A DNA stretch of 64,000 bases from Novosphingobium sp. (GCF_027489515.1 NZ_JAIXZS010000073.1:1-64000), one strand, 5' to 3'. Positions 40,997-49,648 are shown, counted from the stretch's first letter. Notes: generated by a model not told the origin, from the letters alone. Program-made: numbers and translations.

Positions 40997-41758
40997 ATGC
41001 AAACCGCAATCGTCACCGGCGCCGCGCAGGGCCTCGGCCTCGTCACCGCCCGCCGCCTCGCCGCCGCCGGCTACCGCGTTGTCCTCACCGATCTGCAGGA
41101 CGTGTCCGCGCAGGCCGCCGCCATCGGCCCCGATGCGATCGGGATCAGCGGCGACGTTTCCAGCGAAGCCTTTGTCGAAGACATGGCCGCGCGCATCGCC
41201 AAGGACTTCGGCGGCGCGCAGGTCCTCGTCAACAATGCCGGGATCAGCCTGATCCAGCCCGCCGAAGAAACCACGCTCGATCAGTGGCAGCGCATGATGG
41301 CGATCAACCTGCAGGGCCCCTTCCTCCTGTGCCGCGCCTTCGGCCGCCAGATGCTGAGCGCGGGCAAAGGCGCCATCGTCAACGTCGCCTCGGTCGCCGG
41401 GCTCGGCGGGGTGATCCACCGCTCGGCCTACAACACCTCCAAGCACGGCCTTGTCGGCCTCACCCGTACCCTCGCGGGCGAATGGGGCGGCCGCGGCGTG
41501 CGCGTCAACGCCGTCTGCCCCGGCTGGATCAAGACCGAGATGGACGTGAAGGACATGGGCTCGGGCGCCTACGACGATACCGATATCGTGAACCGCGTGC
41601 CGATGGCCCGCTTCGCCCAGCCCGAAGACGTCGCCGAAGCCATCACCTTCCTCGCCTCAGACGCCGCATCCTTCATCAACGGCGTCAGCCTCCCCGTCGA
41701 TGGCGGCTGGACCGGCGACATCAGCTGGGACAGCCTGCGCCTGAAGACGCGGGGGTGA
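40997..41758 (+). CDS. short-chain dehydrogenase/reductase
   Basis: A 253-residue classical SDR. The cofactor motif TGAAQGLG is near residue 8, then NNAGIS, the catalytic Ser in VASVAGLGG, and Y-x-x-x-K in YNTSKHGLVG. It ends with the FabG-like SLPVDGGWTGDISW. It oxidises or reduces a hydroxyl or keto group with NAD(P)(H). Asp after strand 2 (LTDLQDV) suggests NAD. With the esterase and two oxygenases it would serve a common catabolic route; the substrate is unknown. Confidence 0.88.
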   Translation: MQTAIVTGAAQGLGLVTARRLAAAGYRVVLTDLQDVSAQAAAIGPDAIGISGDVSSEAFVEDMAARIAKDFGGAQVLVNNAGISLIQPAEETTLDQWQRMMAINLQGPFLLCRAFGRQMLSAGKGAIVNVASVAGLGGVIHRSAYNTSKHGLVGLTRTLAGEWGGRGVRVNAVCPGWIKTEMDVKDMGSGAYDDTDIVNRVPMARFAQPEDVAEAITFLASDAASFINGVSLPVDGGWTGDISWDSLRLKTRG

Positions 41759-42045
41759 GGCTAGGACCCTCCCCATTTTTGCGGAGCACACAAACGGAGA
41801 GCCGGCAGCACAAAGCCCGGAATACGGGCGCTTCCTTCTCCCCTCCCGCTTGCGGGCGGGGGCGGGGGTGGGCCAGCGGCAAATCGAGAAAGCGCCCCTG
41901 CACGAGCCTCCGGCGGGCAAGGGCCACAGCCCTTGCATCCCCAAGCACCTTGAGAATACCCTATCTGTTGTCAACCGCACTCATCATTGCGAGAGCAGCG
42001 AAGCAATCCAGAGCTGTGCTTTCGCAGCGCTTTTCTTGGGTGCTG
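41759..42045. repeat. intergenic repeat cluster
   Basis: No gene is seen. CCCGC-TT-GCGGG at 41845-41856, followed by G-runs to about 41872, resembles the elements at 23845 and 29837. ATTGC (41986-41990) and GCAAT (42003-42007) form a hairpin whose tail AATCCAGAGC (42005-42014) equals that of the repeat at 22271-22296. Confidence 0.5.
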
Positions 42046-42942
42046 TCACCCCTTGAAGCAGTGCTCGCGATGCCATGCCAGGAATGCCGGATGCGGCCGT
42101 TCAAGCGGGCGCTTCGGTGGGATAGCGTAGCCCGTCTTATTGATCAGGCTGCGGATGCTTTCGGGGTCGTTGGCTTGCCGGCTGACACGAATTACCAGAT
42201 CATCATCGAGGCCGATTAGTCCTCGATCAAACATCCAATGCACTGTTCCCGACAGAGCAATTCCATTTGTGACAATATCGGGCCCACCTCGGTCTACCGG
42301 CCTTATGTGGGCTGCTTCCACCTCGGCGCGGCCACCACGATTTATCAGCTTCAAGCCAGTTATTGCGCAACGAGCATCGTAAGCTTCGACCACCCGGCGG
42401 CGAAACAATCGGTCACGGACAAGCCGCGAACCGAGATTTGCCGTCCGGGCACGTTCAACCTCGAACTGAAATGGGGCGCGTTCTTCGCGAAGCACATTCT
42501 CGGAAGCCTCGTCGATTCTTGGAAGAAAGTTGTCATCTTCCGCGAGTCCAAGGTCAATTATGCGATTGAAGTCCTCGATCGACAGGGGGCGGACTGCGGA
42601 CTGCGCACGTCCTGAGATCTTGCCTTGAGCGTTCAGAACGCCGCGTTCGACAAGCCCGAGGGGGCCATTGAACGGAACACGATTGGGAAAGTCGAGGTAG
42701 GTGCCGGGTTCGATAAGGGCGAGAAACATGTCCTTGCCAGTTGGATCGGGCACTACGTGCATTACCTTTGCCGCGGCAAAGTATCCGCGCGTGTCTCGGA
42801 CCTTGCTTGGCTCATAATAGATGATCCAGTCATCAACGCAGGCGCTTACGCGACTGAGATATTGACGGGGAAACTAATATCGCTCTGCCGGGCTGTCATC
42901 GTAGATCGAGTCAGTCCGGTGGACGAAGATGCCTTTGGCCAT
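42046..42942 (-). pseudogene. HNH endonuclease family gene with an in-frame amber codon
   Basis: Read from ATG 42942, the product begins AKGIFVHRTDSIYDDSPAERY, then meets TAG (plus-strand 42874-42876) and continues in the same frame with FPRQYLSRVSACVDDWIIYY. The C-terminal HNH part has DARCAITGLKLIN, EAAHIRPVDRGGPDIVTNGI and LSGTVHWMFDRGLI, typical of small HNH restriction-type nucleases. Related proteins read Y-x-F-P-x-x-Y-L at this point, so the amber replaces one codon, probably CAG. A shorter start at 42762 would remove the conserved N terminus. The gene is either inactivated, read through by a suppressor, or misread. Confidence 0.7.
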
Positions 42943-43119
42943 TCCGATCACGCTCCCCGGAAAGGTCGTAGTTGATATCAGAAGAATGCGATTACGGTGA
43001 CACTTTACTAAATCCCCAAATCCACCCTGCGACGGAGCAGCAATCCCCGAACACCACCCTTCCCTCGATCTTGCCACACTGCGGCCTCATCCCAAACCCC
43101 GAACCAACTCCGCCGCCCC

Positions 43120-43161
43120 GGACAGATAACAGCCGCGTCTGTTATCCATAAACCGCTGTCC
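43120..43161. repeat. nested inverted repeat
   Basis: Inner arms GATAACAG (43125-43132) and CTGTTATC (43139-43146) are perfect complements; outer arms GGACAG (43120-43125) and CTGTCC (43156-43161) also pair. Confidence 0.55.
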
Positions 43162-43313
43162 TACAGCCACCCCGTTGCGGCATGATGCGAACCGCACATC
43201 CCCAAGCCGGAATGGTCCGTTTTGCAGCACCATATCGCCCCACGCAGCCGCCCATTGATCGCCTCAACCGATCAAATCGCCCGCACTGATCGAATGCAAT
43301 TATTCCTCAGGAC

Positions 43314-43330
43314 AGTGTCAACTGTGTCAA
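43314..43330. promoter_or_regulatory. tandem octamer GTGTCAAC x2
   Basis: GTGTCAAC repeats with a 9-base period. On the minus strand each copy reads GTTGACAC and so contains TTGACA. It is about 90 bases before the carboxymuconolactone-decarboxylase-like gene and may be an activator or repressor site. Confidence 0.35.
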
Positions 43331-43417
43331 CCTGCCCCCGCGCCGCCTCTCCAAATGAGGAGTGGGCAAGCCGCGCCCCCCGGCGTTTCATGCGAGCCAC
43401 ACGATAGGGAGAATGCC

Positions 43418-43945
43418 ATGCGTGTTGCTCTGCCCGAAGCCCATCACCAGAACCCGCTCGGCCACCTCTCGGAGCATTATGCGCCCGAGATCGTGAACGC
43501 CGCTTTCGGCTTTTCCGATGTCACCTACCGCATGTCGAAGCTGCCCACGCGCCTCTTCGAAGGCGCGCGGATGCGCACCGCGCTGATCAACGGGTGCCAG
43601 CTCTGCCAGAACTTCCGCGTGCTGCGCGATCGGCCCGATATCGAGCGCACCAACGGCCCCGCGCCGGATGAGGCGTTCTATGCTGCCGTCCACGAATGGC
43701 GCACTTCGTCCGTGCTCTCGGAGCGCGAGAAGCTGGCCATCGAATATGCCGAAAAGGTCGGCCTCGATCCCAAGGCGCTGGCGACTGACGAGGATTTCTG
43801 GGCGCGCTACAAGGCCGCGCTGACGGATGAAGAGATCGTCGACCTCGCGTTCTGCGTCGCGGTGTGGATGGGCCTCGGGCGCGTGGCCCACGTGCTCGGC
43901 CTCGATGCGGTCTGCGCTTTGCCGGCGCTGCGTGAAGTGGCCTGA
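43418..43945 (+). CDS. carboxymuconolactone decarboxylase family protein
   Basis: A 175-residue helical protein of the AhpD/CMD fold. The motif LINGCQLCQNFRVL has the C-x-x-C followed after three residues by Arg in place of the usual His of AhpD, so peroxidase-type chemistry is not certain. SEREKLAIEYAEKV and DEEIVDLAFCVAVWMGLGRV complete the domain. It may be a thiol-based reductase or a decarboxylase. The start is preceded by TAGGGAG. The next gene is 56 bases on with its own promoter-like sequence. Confidence 0.8.
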   Translation: MRVALPEAHHQNPLGHLSEHYAPEIVNAAFGFSDVTYRMSKLPTRLFEGARMRTALINGCQLCQNFRVLRDRPDIERTNGPAPDEAFYAAVHEWRTSSVLSEREKLAIEYAEKVGLDPKALATDEDFWARYKAALTDEEIVDLAFCVAVWMGLGRVAHVLGLDAVCALPALREVA

Positions 43946-43949
43946 AACG

Positions 43950-43978
43950 TTGGCCTTCCACTGATCCGCCTCTATGCT
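43950..43978 (+). promoter_or_regulatory. possible promoter before the DUF3237 gene
   Basis: TTGGCC (43950-43955), 17 bases, TATGCT (43973-43978); the gene starts at 44002. The fit to sigma-70 spacing is good. Confidence 0.4.
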
Positions 43979-44001
43979 GGCGGAGCAGGGGAGGGCTGAC
44001 G

Positions 44002-44544
44002 ATGGACAACGCAGGGATCGAGTTCAACCGGCGCGGCCTGCTTGCCGCACTGGCGGCGGGCGGCACGGCGCTTTCGCTGGGCGCGGCGGGCGCGGCCCGG
44101 GCGGCTGAAGGCCCGACGCCCCGCGCGGTGCATGTCTACGATGCGGTCGCCCTGCTCGAGGAGACTGTCCCCCACGGCACCACCCCTTATGGAGAGCGGT
44201 TCCGCGTCCCCATCATCGGCGGCACTTTCGCGGGACCGGAAATCAAGGGCCGCATCCTCCCCGGCGGGTTCGACTGGCAGCTGAAGCGGCCCGATGGCTA
44301 TCTCGAACTCGTTGCCGACTACTTCATGGAAACCGACGACGGCGTCCGCATCCAGGTCACCAACCGCGGCCTGATCGACACCGCGCCGGCTCCCGGCAAG
44401 CCGCGCTACGTGATGACCACGCCGAAGTTCGAGGCGCCGATGGGCAAGTACGGCTGGCTCAACCAGTTCATCTTCGCCGGCACCGTTGCACCGGGGGATG
44501 GCAAGGTTCCGTCAGTCCACCTCTCGATCTTCAAGTTGGTCTAA
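44002..44544 (+). CDS. Tat-exported DUF3237 protein
   Basis: A 180-residue protein with a twin-arginine signal (EFNRRGLLAALAAGGTALSL) cut near AARAAEG. The mature part has VPIIGGTFAGPEIKGRILPG, GFDWQLKRPDGYLELVADYF and a terminal HLSIFKLV, which define DUF3237, a small beta-barrel family of unknown function. A second member is at 59152-59736. It sits 8 bases before the amidohydrolase and may be in its operon, after the CMD-like gene. Confidence 0.78.
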   Translation: MDNAGIEFNRRGLLAALAAGGTALSLGAAGAARAAEGPTPRAVHVYDAVALLEETVPHGTTPYGERFRVPIIGGTFAGPEIKGRILPGGFDWQLKRPDGYLELVADYFMETDDGVRIQVTNRGLIDTAPAPGKPRYVMTTPKFEAPMGKYGWLNQFIFAGTVAPGDGKVPSVHLSIFKLV

Positions 44545-44552
44545 GCGCGGCG

Positions 44553-45797
44553 ATGGCGACCCAGACCAACCTTGCGATCAACCCGCGCCGGCTGTGGGAG
44601 ACGATCCACGATACCGCCCGTTTCGGCGCCACGGCGAAGGGCGGCCTGCGCCGTCTTGCCGCCTCCGCCGAGGACAAGCAGGTGCGGGACTGGTTTCGCG
44701 CCGCGTGCGAGGCGGCGGGCTGCACCGTCACGGTCGACCGGGTCGGCAACATGTTCGCGCTCTATCCCGGCCGCCGCCCTGATCTGAAGCCGATCGCCGT
44801 CGGCTCGCACCTCGATACCCAGCCGACCGGCGGCAAGTTCGATGGCATCCTCGGCGTCCTTGCCGGGCTCGAGGTGATCCGCACCTTTGCCGAGATGGGT
44901 TACCAGACCAGCGCGCCCATCATGGTCATCAACTGGACGAACGAGGAAGGCTCGCGCTTTCCCCCCGCCATGCAGTGCTCTGGCGTCTACGCCGGCGCGC
45001 TCGATCTTGAGGCGGCGCTGGCAACGCCCGACCACGACGGGGTGACGTTGGGCGAAGCGCTGGAGGCCATCGGCTATGTAGGCACCGAGCCGGTGCGGCC
45101 TGACCGCTTCCAGGCATTGTTCGAGCTGCACATCGAGCAGGGGCCAATCCTCGAGGCCGAAGGGGTTACCATCGGTGCGGTGCAGGGCGTGCAGGGCATC
45201 CGCTGGCATGAAGTTACCCTGCGCGGGCAGGATGCGCATACCGGCGCGACACCGATGGCGATGCGCCGCGATGCGCTGTGCGGGATGGCGGCGATGGTCT
45301 GCGCCTTGCAGGATATCGGCCGCCGCCATGCGCCCGGTGTCGCCAGCGTCGGCATGGTCGAGAACCGGCCGAACAGCCGCAACGTCGTCCCTGGCGAAGT
45401 CTTCTTCACCGCCGATATCCGCCACCCGGAGGAAGCAGTACTCGATGCGATGGAAGCCGAGTTCCTCGCCGCGCTGGCCCGGGCGGCAGGGGAGAATGGG
45501 CTGGACGTGGAGCAGCGCCGCAACTGGCATTCGCCCGCCATCGCCTTCGACCCCGTGCTGATCGAGTGCGTGAGGCGCGGCGCGGAACGGGCGGGCTACG
45601 TGCCGCGTGATATCCTGTCCGGCGCGGGCCACGATGCGGCCTATCTTGCGCCGCTGGTGCCCACTGCGATGATCTTCGTGCCGTGCGAGGGCGGCATCTC
45701 GCACAACGAGATCGAGACCGCCACGCTCGAGGACTGCGGCGCGGGCACACAGGTGCTGCTCAACGCCATCCTTGAATATGACGCGCGTCTGGGCTGA
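44553..45797 (+). CDS. M20-family N-carbamoyl-amino acid / beta-ureidopropionate amidohydrolase
   Basis: A 414-residue Zn-dependent hydrolase of the HyuC/AllC/UPB group. The metal ligands are in VGSHLDTQPTGGKFDGILGV (His and Asp), WTNEEGSRF (Glu pair) and ELHIEQGP (His and Glu); C-terminal SGAGHDAAYLA and EGGISHNEIE are further ligands. The enzyme hydrolyses an N-carbamoyl group to free an amino acid, CO2 and ammonia. The omega-aminotransferase gene overlaps or closely follows, so N-carbamoyl-beta-alanine or a similar beta-amino acid derivative is a reasonable substrate. Allantoate cannot be excluded. Confidence 0.85.
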   Translation: MATQTNLAINPRRLWETIHDTARFGATAKGGLRRLAASAEDKQVRDWFRAACEAAGCTVTVDRVGNMFALYPGRRPDLKPIAVGSHLDTQPTGGKFDGILGVLAGLEVIRTFAEMGYQTSAPIMVINWTNEEGSRFPPAMQCSGVYAGALDLEAALATPDHDGVTLGEALEAIGYVGTEPVRPDRFQALFELHIEQGPILEAEGVTIGAVQGVQGIRWHEVTLRGQDAHTGATPMAMRRDALCGMAAMVCALQDIGRRHAPGVASVGMVENRPNSRNVVPGEVFFTADIRHPEEAVLDAMEAEFLAALARAAGENGLDVEQRRNWHSPAIAFDPVLIECVRRGAERAGYVPRDILSGAGHDAAYLAPLVPTAMIFVPCEGGISHNEIETATLEDCGAGTQVLLNAILEYDARLG

Positions 45798-45834
45798 AAC
45801 GGTCGGCGCACTGAATTCGAATGGGGGATCCTTC

Positions 45835-47142
45835 ATGAACACGCCCGATCTTGCCGCATGGTGGATGCCTTTCACCGCCAACCGTCAGTTCAAGGCGAGC
45901 CCGCGTCTCCTCGCCGAAGCGCGCGGCATGTTCTACCGTTCGGACGATGACCGCGAGATCCTCGATGGCACCGCGGGCTTGTGGTGCGTCAACGCCGGGC
46001 ACGGGCGCGACGAGATTGCCGATGCGGTCGCGCATCAGATCCGCACGATGGATTTCGCCCCCGCCTTCCAGATGGGCCATTCCATCGGCTTCGAGTTCGC
46101 CGGTCGGCTTGCCGAAATCGCGCCCGCCGGGCTTGGTCACGTGTTCTTTACCGGCTCGGGCTCGGAATCGGTCGATACCGCGCTCAAGATCGCGCTCGCC
46201 TATCAGCGCGCCATCGGCCAGGGCACTCGCACCCGCTTCATCGGGCGTGAGCGGGGCTATCACGGCGTGGGCTTTGGTGGCGTTTCGGTCGGCGGCATCC
46301 TCAACAACCGGCGCGTGTTTACCAGCTTGCCCGGCACCGATCACTTGCGCCACACCCACGATCCCACGCGCAACCGCTTCACCTGCGACATGCCCGAACA
46401 CGGTGCGGAGCTTGCCGACGATCTCGAACGGCTGGTCCAGCTCCACGGCGCAGAGACCATCGCAGCGGTGATTGTCGAGCCGGTCGCGGGTTCCACGGGG
46501 GTGCTTCCCCCGCCGAAAGGCTATCTCGAGCGCCTGCGCGAGATAGCGACGCGGCACGGCATCCTGCTCATTTTCGACGAAGTGATCACCGGCTTCGGCC
46601 GCCTTGGCACGCCGTTCGGTGCGGACTATTTCGGCGTGACACCCGACATCATCACCACTGCCAAGGGCATCACAAATGGCACCCTTCCGATGGGCGCGGT
46701 GTTCGCCAGCGACGCGGTGCACGATGGCATCGTCAAGGGGCCTGAAAACCTCATCGAGCTGTTCCACGGCTACACCTATTCCGGCCACCCCGTCGCCTGC
46801 GCGGCGGGGCTGGCGACGCTCGACATCTACGCCCGCGAGGGGCTGCTGACGCGCGGCGCGGACCTGTCGGGGCTCTGGGCCGACACGCTCCACGGCTTGC
46901 GTGATGCGCCCCATGTGATCGACGTGCGCACGATCGGCCTTGTCGGCGGGATCGAGCTTGCCTCGCGCGATGGTGCGCCGGGTGCGCGGGCCTATGACGT
47001 GTTCACCGATTGCTTCCGCGCGGGCCTGCTGATCCGCGTGACGGGCGATATCATCGCGCTTTCGCCGCCGCTGATCATCGAGCCCGATCACATGGGCCGC
47101 ATCGCCGAGACGATCCGCGCCGCGCTGGAACGCGCCGAGTGA
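45835..47142 (+). CDS. beta-alanine/omega-amino acid:pyruvate aminotransferase
   Basis: A 435-residue class III PLP aminotransferase. The N-terminal LAAWWMPFTANRQFKASPRL is the omega-amino acid:pyruvate transaminase signature. The Asp that holds the PLP nitrogen is in LIFDEVITGFGRLG, and the PLP Lys in IITTAKGITNGTLPMG. Other blocks are FFTGSGSESVDTALKIAL and GYTYSGHPVACAAG. It would convert beta-alanine and pyruvate to malonate semialdehyde and alanine. An in-frame ATG at 45772 lies in the preceding gene; 45835 matches the family start. The stop overlaps the next GTG by 4 bases. Confidence 0.88.
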   Translation: MNTPDLAAWWMPFTANRQFKASPRLLAEARGMFYRSDDDREILDGTAGLWCVNAGHGRDEIADAVAHQIRTMDFAPAFQMGHSIGFEFAGRLAEIAPAGLGHVFFTGSGSESVDTALKIALAYQRAIGQGTRTRFIGRERGYHGVGFGGVSVGGILNNRRVFTSLPGTDHLRHTHDPTRNRFTCDMPEHGAELADDLERLVQLHGAETIAAVIVEPVAGSTGVLPPPKGYLERLREIATRHGILLIFDEVITGFGRLGTPFGADYFGVTPDIITTAKGITNGTLPMGAVFASDAVHDGIVKGPENLIELFHGYTYSGHPVACAAGLATLDIYAREGLLTRGADLSGLWADTLHGLRDAPHVIDVRTIGLVGGIELASRDGAPGARAYDVFTDCFRAGLLIRVTGDIIALSPPLIIEPDHMGRIAETIRAALERAE

Positions 47143-48491
47143 GGAAACTGTTTGCCGCAGCGGTGGCTGTACTCGCTGTTCCTGCCGTTGCTGCGGCCCA
47201 GCCCATCGGCATGAGCGAGACGGAGCAGGTGGCGCCCGCCGTCCCGCCGATTCTCTCAGCGCAGGGGCGGGCGGAGACGGAGAACCGCATCCTCACCGAG
47301 CGGCTCGAAATCGTGATCCCTGCGATCATGCGCGCCGAAGGCATCGACCTCTGGCTGCTGGTGGCGCGCGAGTACTTCGAGGAGCCGGTGGTCGCCTCGA
47401 TGCTGGATGCGGAAAACATGCACGCGCGCCGCCGCACGATCCTGATTTTCCACGATCCGGGCGAGGGTAAACCGGTCGAACGGCTTACAGTCAGCCGCTA
47501 TGGCCTTGGTGGATTGTTCCAGCCGGCGTGGGATCCGGCCAAGCAGCCCGATCAGTGGCAGGCGGCGGCGGACATCATTGCGGCCCGCAACCCGGCGAAG
47601 ATCGCGGTCAATATCTCGGACCTGCACCAGTTCGCCGATGGCATGACGGTGAGCCAGTATGACAAGTTCACTGCCGCACTGCCGGCGGCGCTGCGCCCGC
47701 GGATCGTGAGCGGCGAAGGGCTCGCCATCCGCTGGCTGGAAACGCGCACGCCTGCCGAGATGGCGCTCTATCCCGCGATCGAACGCATGGCCCATGCCGT
47801 GATCGGCGAGGCCTTCTCGCGCAAGGTCATCACGCCGGGGGTGACGACGGCGGAGCAGGTGCAGTGGTGGTATCGCGATCGGCTGCTGCAGCTTGGACTC
47901 GATGCCTGGTTCCACCCTTCGATCGCCATCCAGCGCGCGGGCGCGAAAGGCATGCTTGAGGGCGCGGAAGTGATCCGGCCGGGCGATCTGTTGTGGACCG
48001 ATTTCGGGATCACCTATCTGAGGCTCAACACCGATACCCAGCACCTTGCCTATGTGCTGAAGCCGGGTGAGACCGAGGCGCCTGCGGGGCTGCGTCAGGG
48101 TCTGGCGAACAGCAACAGGGTGCAGGATGCGCTTCTGCGCCAGTTCGCAGTCGGGCGCAGCGGCAACGAGGCGCTGGCCCGGGCGCGAGCAGAAGCCTTG
48201 GCCGCCGGGCTTGATCCCTCGATCTACTCGCACCCCATCGGCCTCCACGGCCACGGAGCGGGCCCATCCATCGGCTTCTGGGACAACCAGAACGCCGATC
48301 CACGCGGCGACGCACCGATCCGCGCGAACACGGCCTGGTCGATCGAGCTGACCTCGTACGCCGCAGTGCCCGAGTGGGGCGGCCAGCGAGTCGATTTCCG
48401 CGCCGAGGAGAATGCCTTCTTCGATGGCAAGACGGTGCGCTTCATCGATGGGCGCCAGACCAGCCTGACCCTCATTCCCTCGGCGCCATGA
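47139..48491 (+). CDS. exported M24 metallopeptidase (Xaa-Pro aminopeptidase-like)
   Basis: A 450-residue protein with a signal peptide (LFAAAVAVLAVPAVAAAQP). The C-terminal pita-bread domain keeps the five metal ligands in order: LLWTDFGITYLRLNTDTQHL (Asp and Asp), HPIGLHGHGAGPSIG (His), AWSIELTSYA (Glu) and RAEENAFF (Glu). It probably cleaves X-Pro peptides or an amide in the periplasm; some relatives are creatinase-like. The GTG start overlaps the aminotransferase gene. With the amidohydrolase it may supply amino compounds for catabolism. Confidence 0.83.
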   Translation: MRKLFAAAVAVLAVPAVAAAQPIGMSETEQVAPAVPPILSAQGRAETENRILTERLEIVIPAIMRAEGIDLWLLVAREYFEEPVVASMLDAENMHARRRTILIFHDPGEGKPVERLTVSRYGLGGLFQPAWDPAKQPDQWQAAADIIAARNPAKIAVNISDLHQFADGMTVSQYDKFTAALPAALRPRIVSGEGLAIRWLETRTPAEMALYPAIERMAHAVIGEAFSRKVITPGVTTAEQVQWWYRDRLLQLGLDAWFHPSIAIQRAGAKGMLEGAEVIRPGDLLWTDFGITYLRLNTDTQHLAYVLKPGETEAPAGLRQGLANSNRVQDALLRQFAVGRSGNEALARARAEALAAGLDPSIYSHPIGLHGHGAGPSIGFWDNQNADPRGDAPIRANTAWSIELTSYAAVPEWGGQRVDFRAEENAFFDGKTVRFIDGRQTSLTLIPSAP

Positions 48492-48520
48492 TCCATTTTG
48501 GCCACATCGGCCCCAAGCCG

Positions 48521-48548
48521 TTGTTGCTGACGATCATTGTTGTAGTGT
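48521..48548 (+). promoter_or_regulatory. possible promoter of the SPFH-to-SpeD operon
   Basis: TTGTTG (48521-48526), 16 bases, TAGTGT (48543-48548), 28 bases before the SPFH start at 48577. A GGAGG ribosome site follows. The match is moderate. Confidence 0.35.
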
Positions 48549-48576
48549 GCAGCCATTCGCATGGAGGCGAGCCATC

Positions 48577-49629
48577 ATGTTCGATTTTCTGAGGAAGCAG
48601 TTCGTCGATGTCATCGAGTGGCTCGAGCAGCCGGGCGACATCGCATGGCGGGTGCCGTTTGCCGATCACGAGATCCAGCATGGTGCCCAGCTGACGGTGC
48701 GTGAGGGGCAGATCGCGGCGTTTCTCAACGAAGGCACGCTCGCGGACTATTTCGGTCCGGGGCTCCACACGATCGAGACCGCGAACCTCCCGCTGCTGAC
48801 CAATCTGATGAACTGGGACAAGGGCTTCAAATCGCCCTTCAAGTCCGATGTCGTGTTCTTCTCGCTCAAGGAGCAGCCGGGGCTGAAATGGGGGACCGCG
48901 CAGCCGATCACGGTGCGCGATGCCGAGTTCGGCGCGCTACGGCTGCGGGCGTTCGGCTCGTGCTCGTATCGCCTTAACGAAGTGGCGCCCTTCGCCTCGC
49001 GGGTGCTGGGCACCATGGCGGGGGTGACAGCCGCCTCGCTGGAACCGCAATTGCGCGGCGCGATCCAGACCTCGCTCGCGTCGGCGCTGGGGGGCAGCGG
49101 GATTGCCTTCCTCGATCTCGCCGCGAACCAGCAGGCGCTTTCGGACCGGATCAAGGCCGAAGTCGACAAGGCCTTTGCGCAGTGGGGGCTCACCTGCCTC
49201 TCGTTCTACGTGGAGAGCATTTCGCTGCCGGACGAAGTGCAGGCACACCTCGACAAGGCAAGTTCGATGCGCGTGCTGGGCGATCTTGGCACCTACACCC
49301 GTTTTCAGGCCGCCGAGGCGATCGAGACGGCGGCGGGCAATGAAAGCGGCATGGCGGGGCTTGGCGCGGGGATGGCCGCGGCGACCGCGCTGGGCGGCGC
49401 GATGGCGCAGGGGCTGGGGGCGCAGGGGCTGGGGGCGCAGGGGCAGGGGGCCCAGGGGTTGGGGGCCCAGGGGGCGGGGGCTTTTCCTGCGCCCGCACCC
49501 GCACCAGCCGCGCCGGTTGAAGATCCGGTCGCGATGATCGAGAAGCTGCACAAGCTCGTGACAATCGGCGCGCTGAGCCAGGACGAGTTCGACGCCAAGA
49601 AAGCCGAACTGCTCGGCCGCATCCGCTGA
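48577..49629 (+). CDS. SPFH/band-7 protein with SHOCT-like tail (YdjI-like)
   Basis: A 350-residue protein. The N terminus QFVDVIEWLEQPGDIAWRVP and the following VREGQIAAFLNEGTLADYFG are typical of the YdjI/virion-core-like SPFH family. Residues 90-235 hold the SPFH domain (AFGSCSYRLNE, VESISLPDEVQAHLDKASSM). A low-complexity linker with GLGAQ repeats (about 278-303) leads to EDPVAMIEKLHKLVTIGALS and DEFDAKKAELLGRI, a SHOCT-like tail that binds partners. SPFH proteins form oligomeric scaffolds at membranes. It is the first gene of the polyamine-linked operon. Start: GGAGG, 11 bases before ATG 48577. Confidence 0.82.
   Translation: MFDFLRKQFVDVIEWLEQPGDIAWRVPFADHEIQHGAQLTVREGQIAAFLNEGTLADYFGPGLHTIETANLPLLTNLMNWDKGFKSPFKSDVVFFSLKEQPGLKWGTAQPITVRDAEFGALRLRAFGSCSYRLNEVAPFASRVLGTMAGVTAASLEPQLRGAIQTSLASALGGSGIAFLDLAANQQALSDRIKAEVDKAFAQWGLTCLSFYVESISLPDEVQAHLDKASSMRVLGDLGTYTRFQAAEAIETAAGNESGMAGLGAGMAAATALGGAMAQGLGAQGLGAQGQGAQGLGAQGAGAFPAPAPAPAAPVEDPVAMIEKLHKLVTIGALSQDEFDAKKAELLGRIR
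49408..49482 (+). repeat. five 15-bp tandem repeats within the SPFH gene
   Basis: Units start at 49408, 49423, 49438, 49453 and 49468 with consensus CAGGGGCTGGGGGCG, coding for Q-G-L-G-A. The first two are identical. Copy number could vary by slippage. The G-runs might form a quadruplex. Confidence 0.8.
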
Positions 49630-49648
49630 ACGCGCGCGGATCGGGGGC

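Larger units (their letters stand above)
42943..43417. other. 475-base gap with palindromes, no gene seen
   Basis: The stretch is less coding-like than its surroundings. It holds a nested inverted repeat (43120-43161) and a tandem octamer (43314-43330), listed separately, plus ACGGTGACACTTTACT near 42992, which resembles sequences I have seen near transposase genes, although no transposase frame is present. Confidence 0.4.

Noticed and set aside
43120..43330. CRISPR-like repetition
   Set aside because: Only two octamers and one palindrome, with no regular repeat-spacer structure and no cas genes anywhere in the window.
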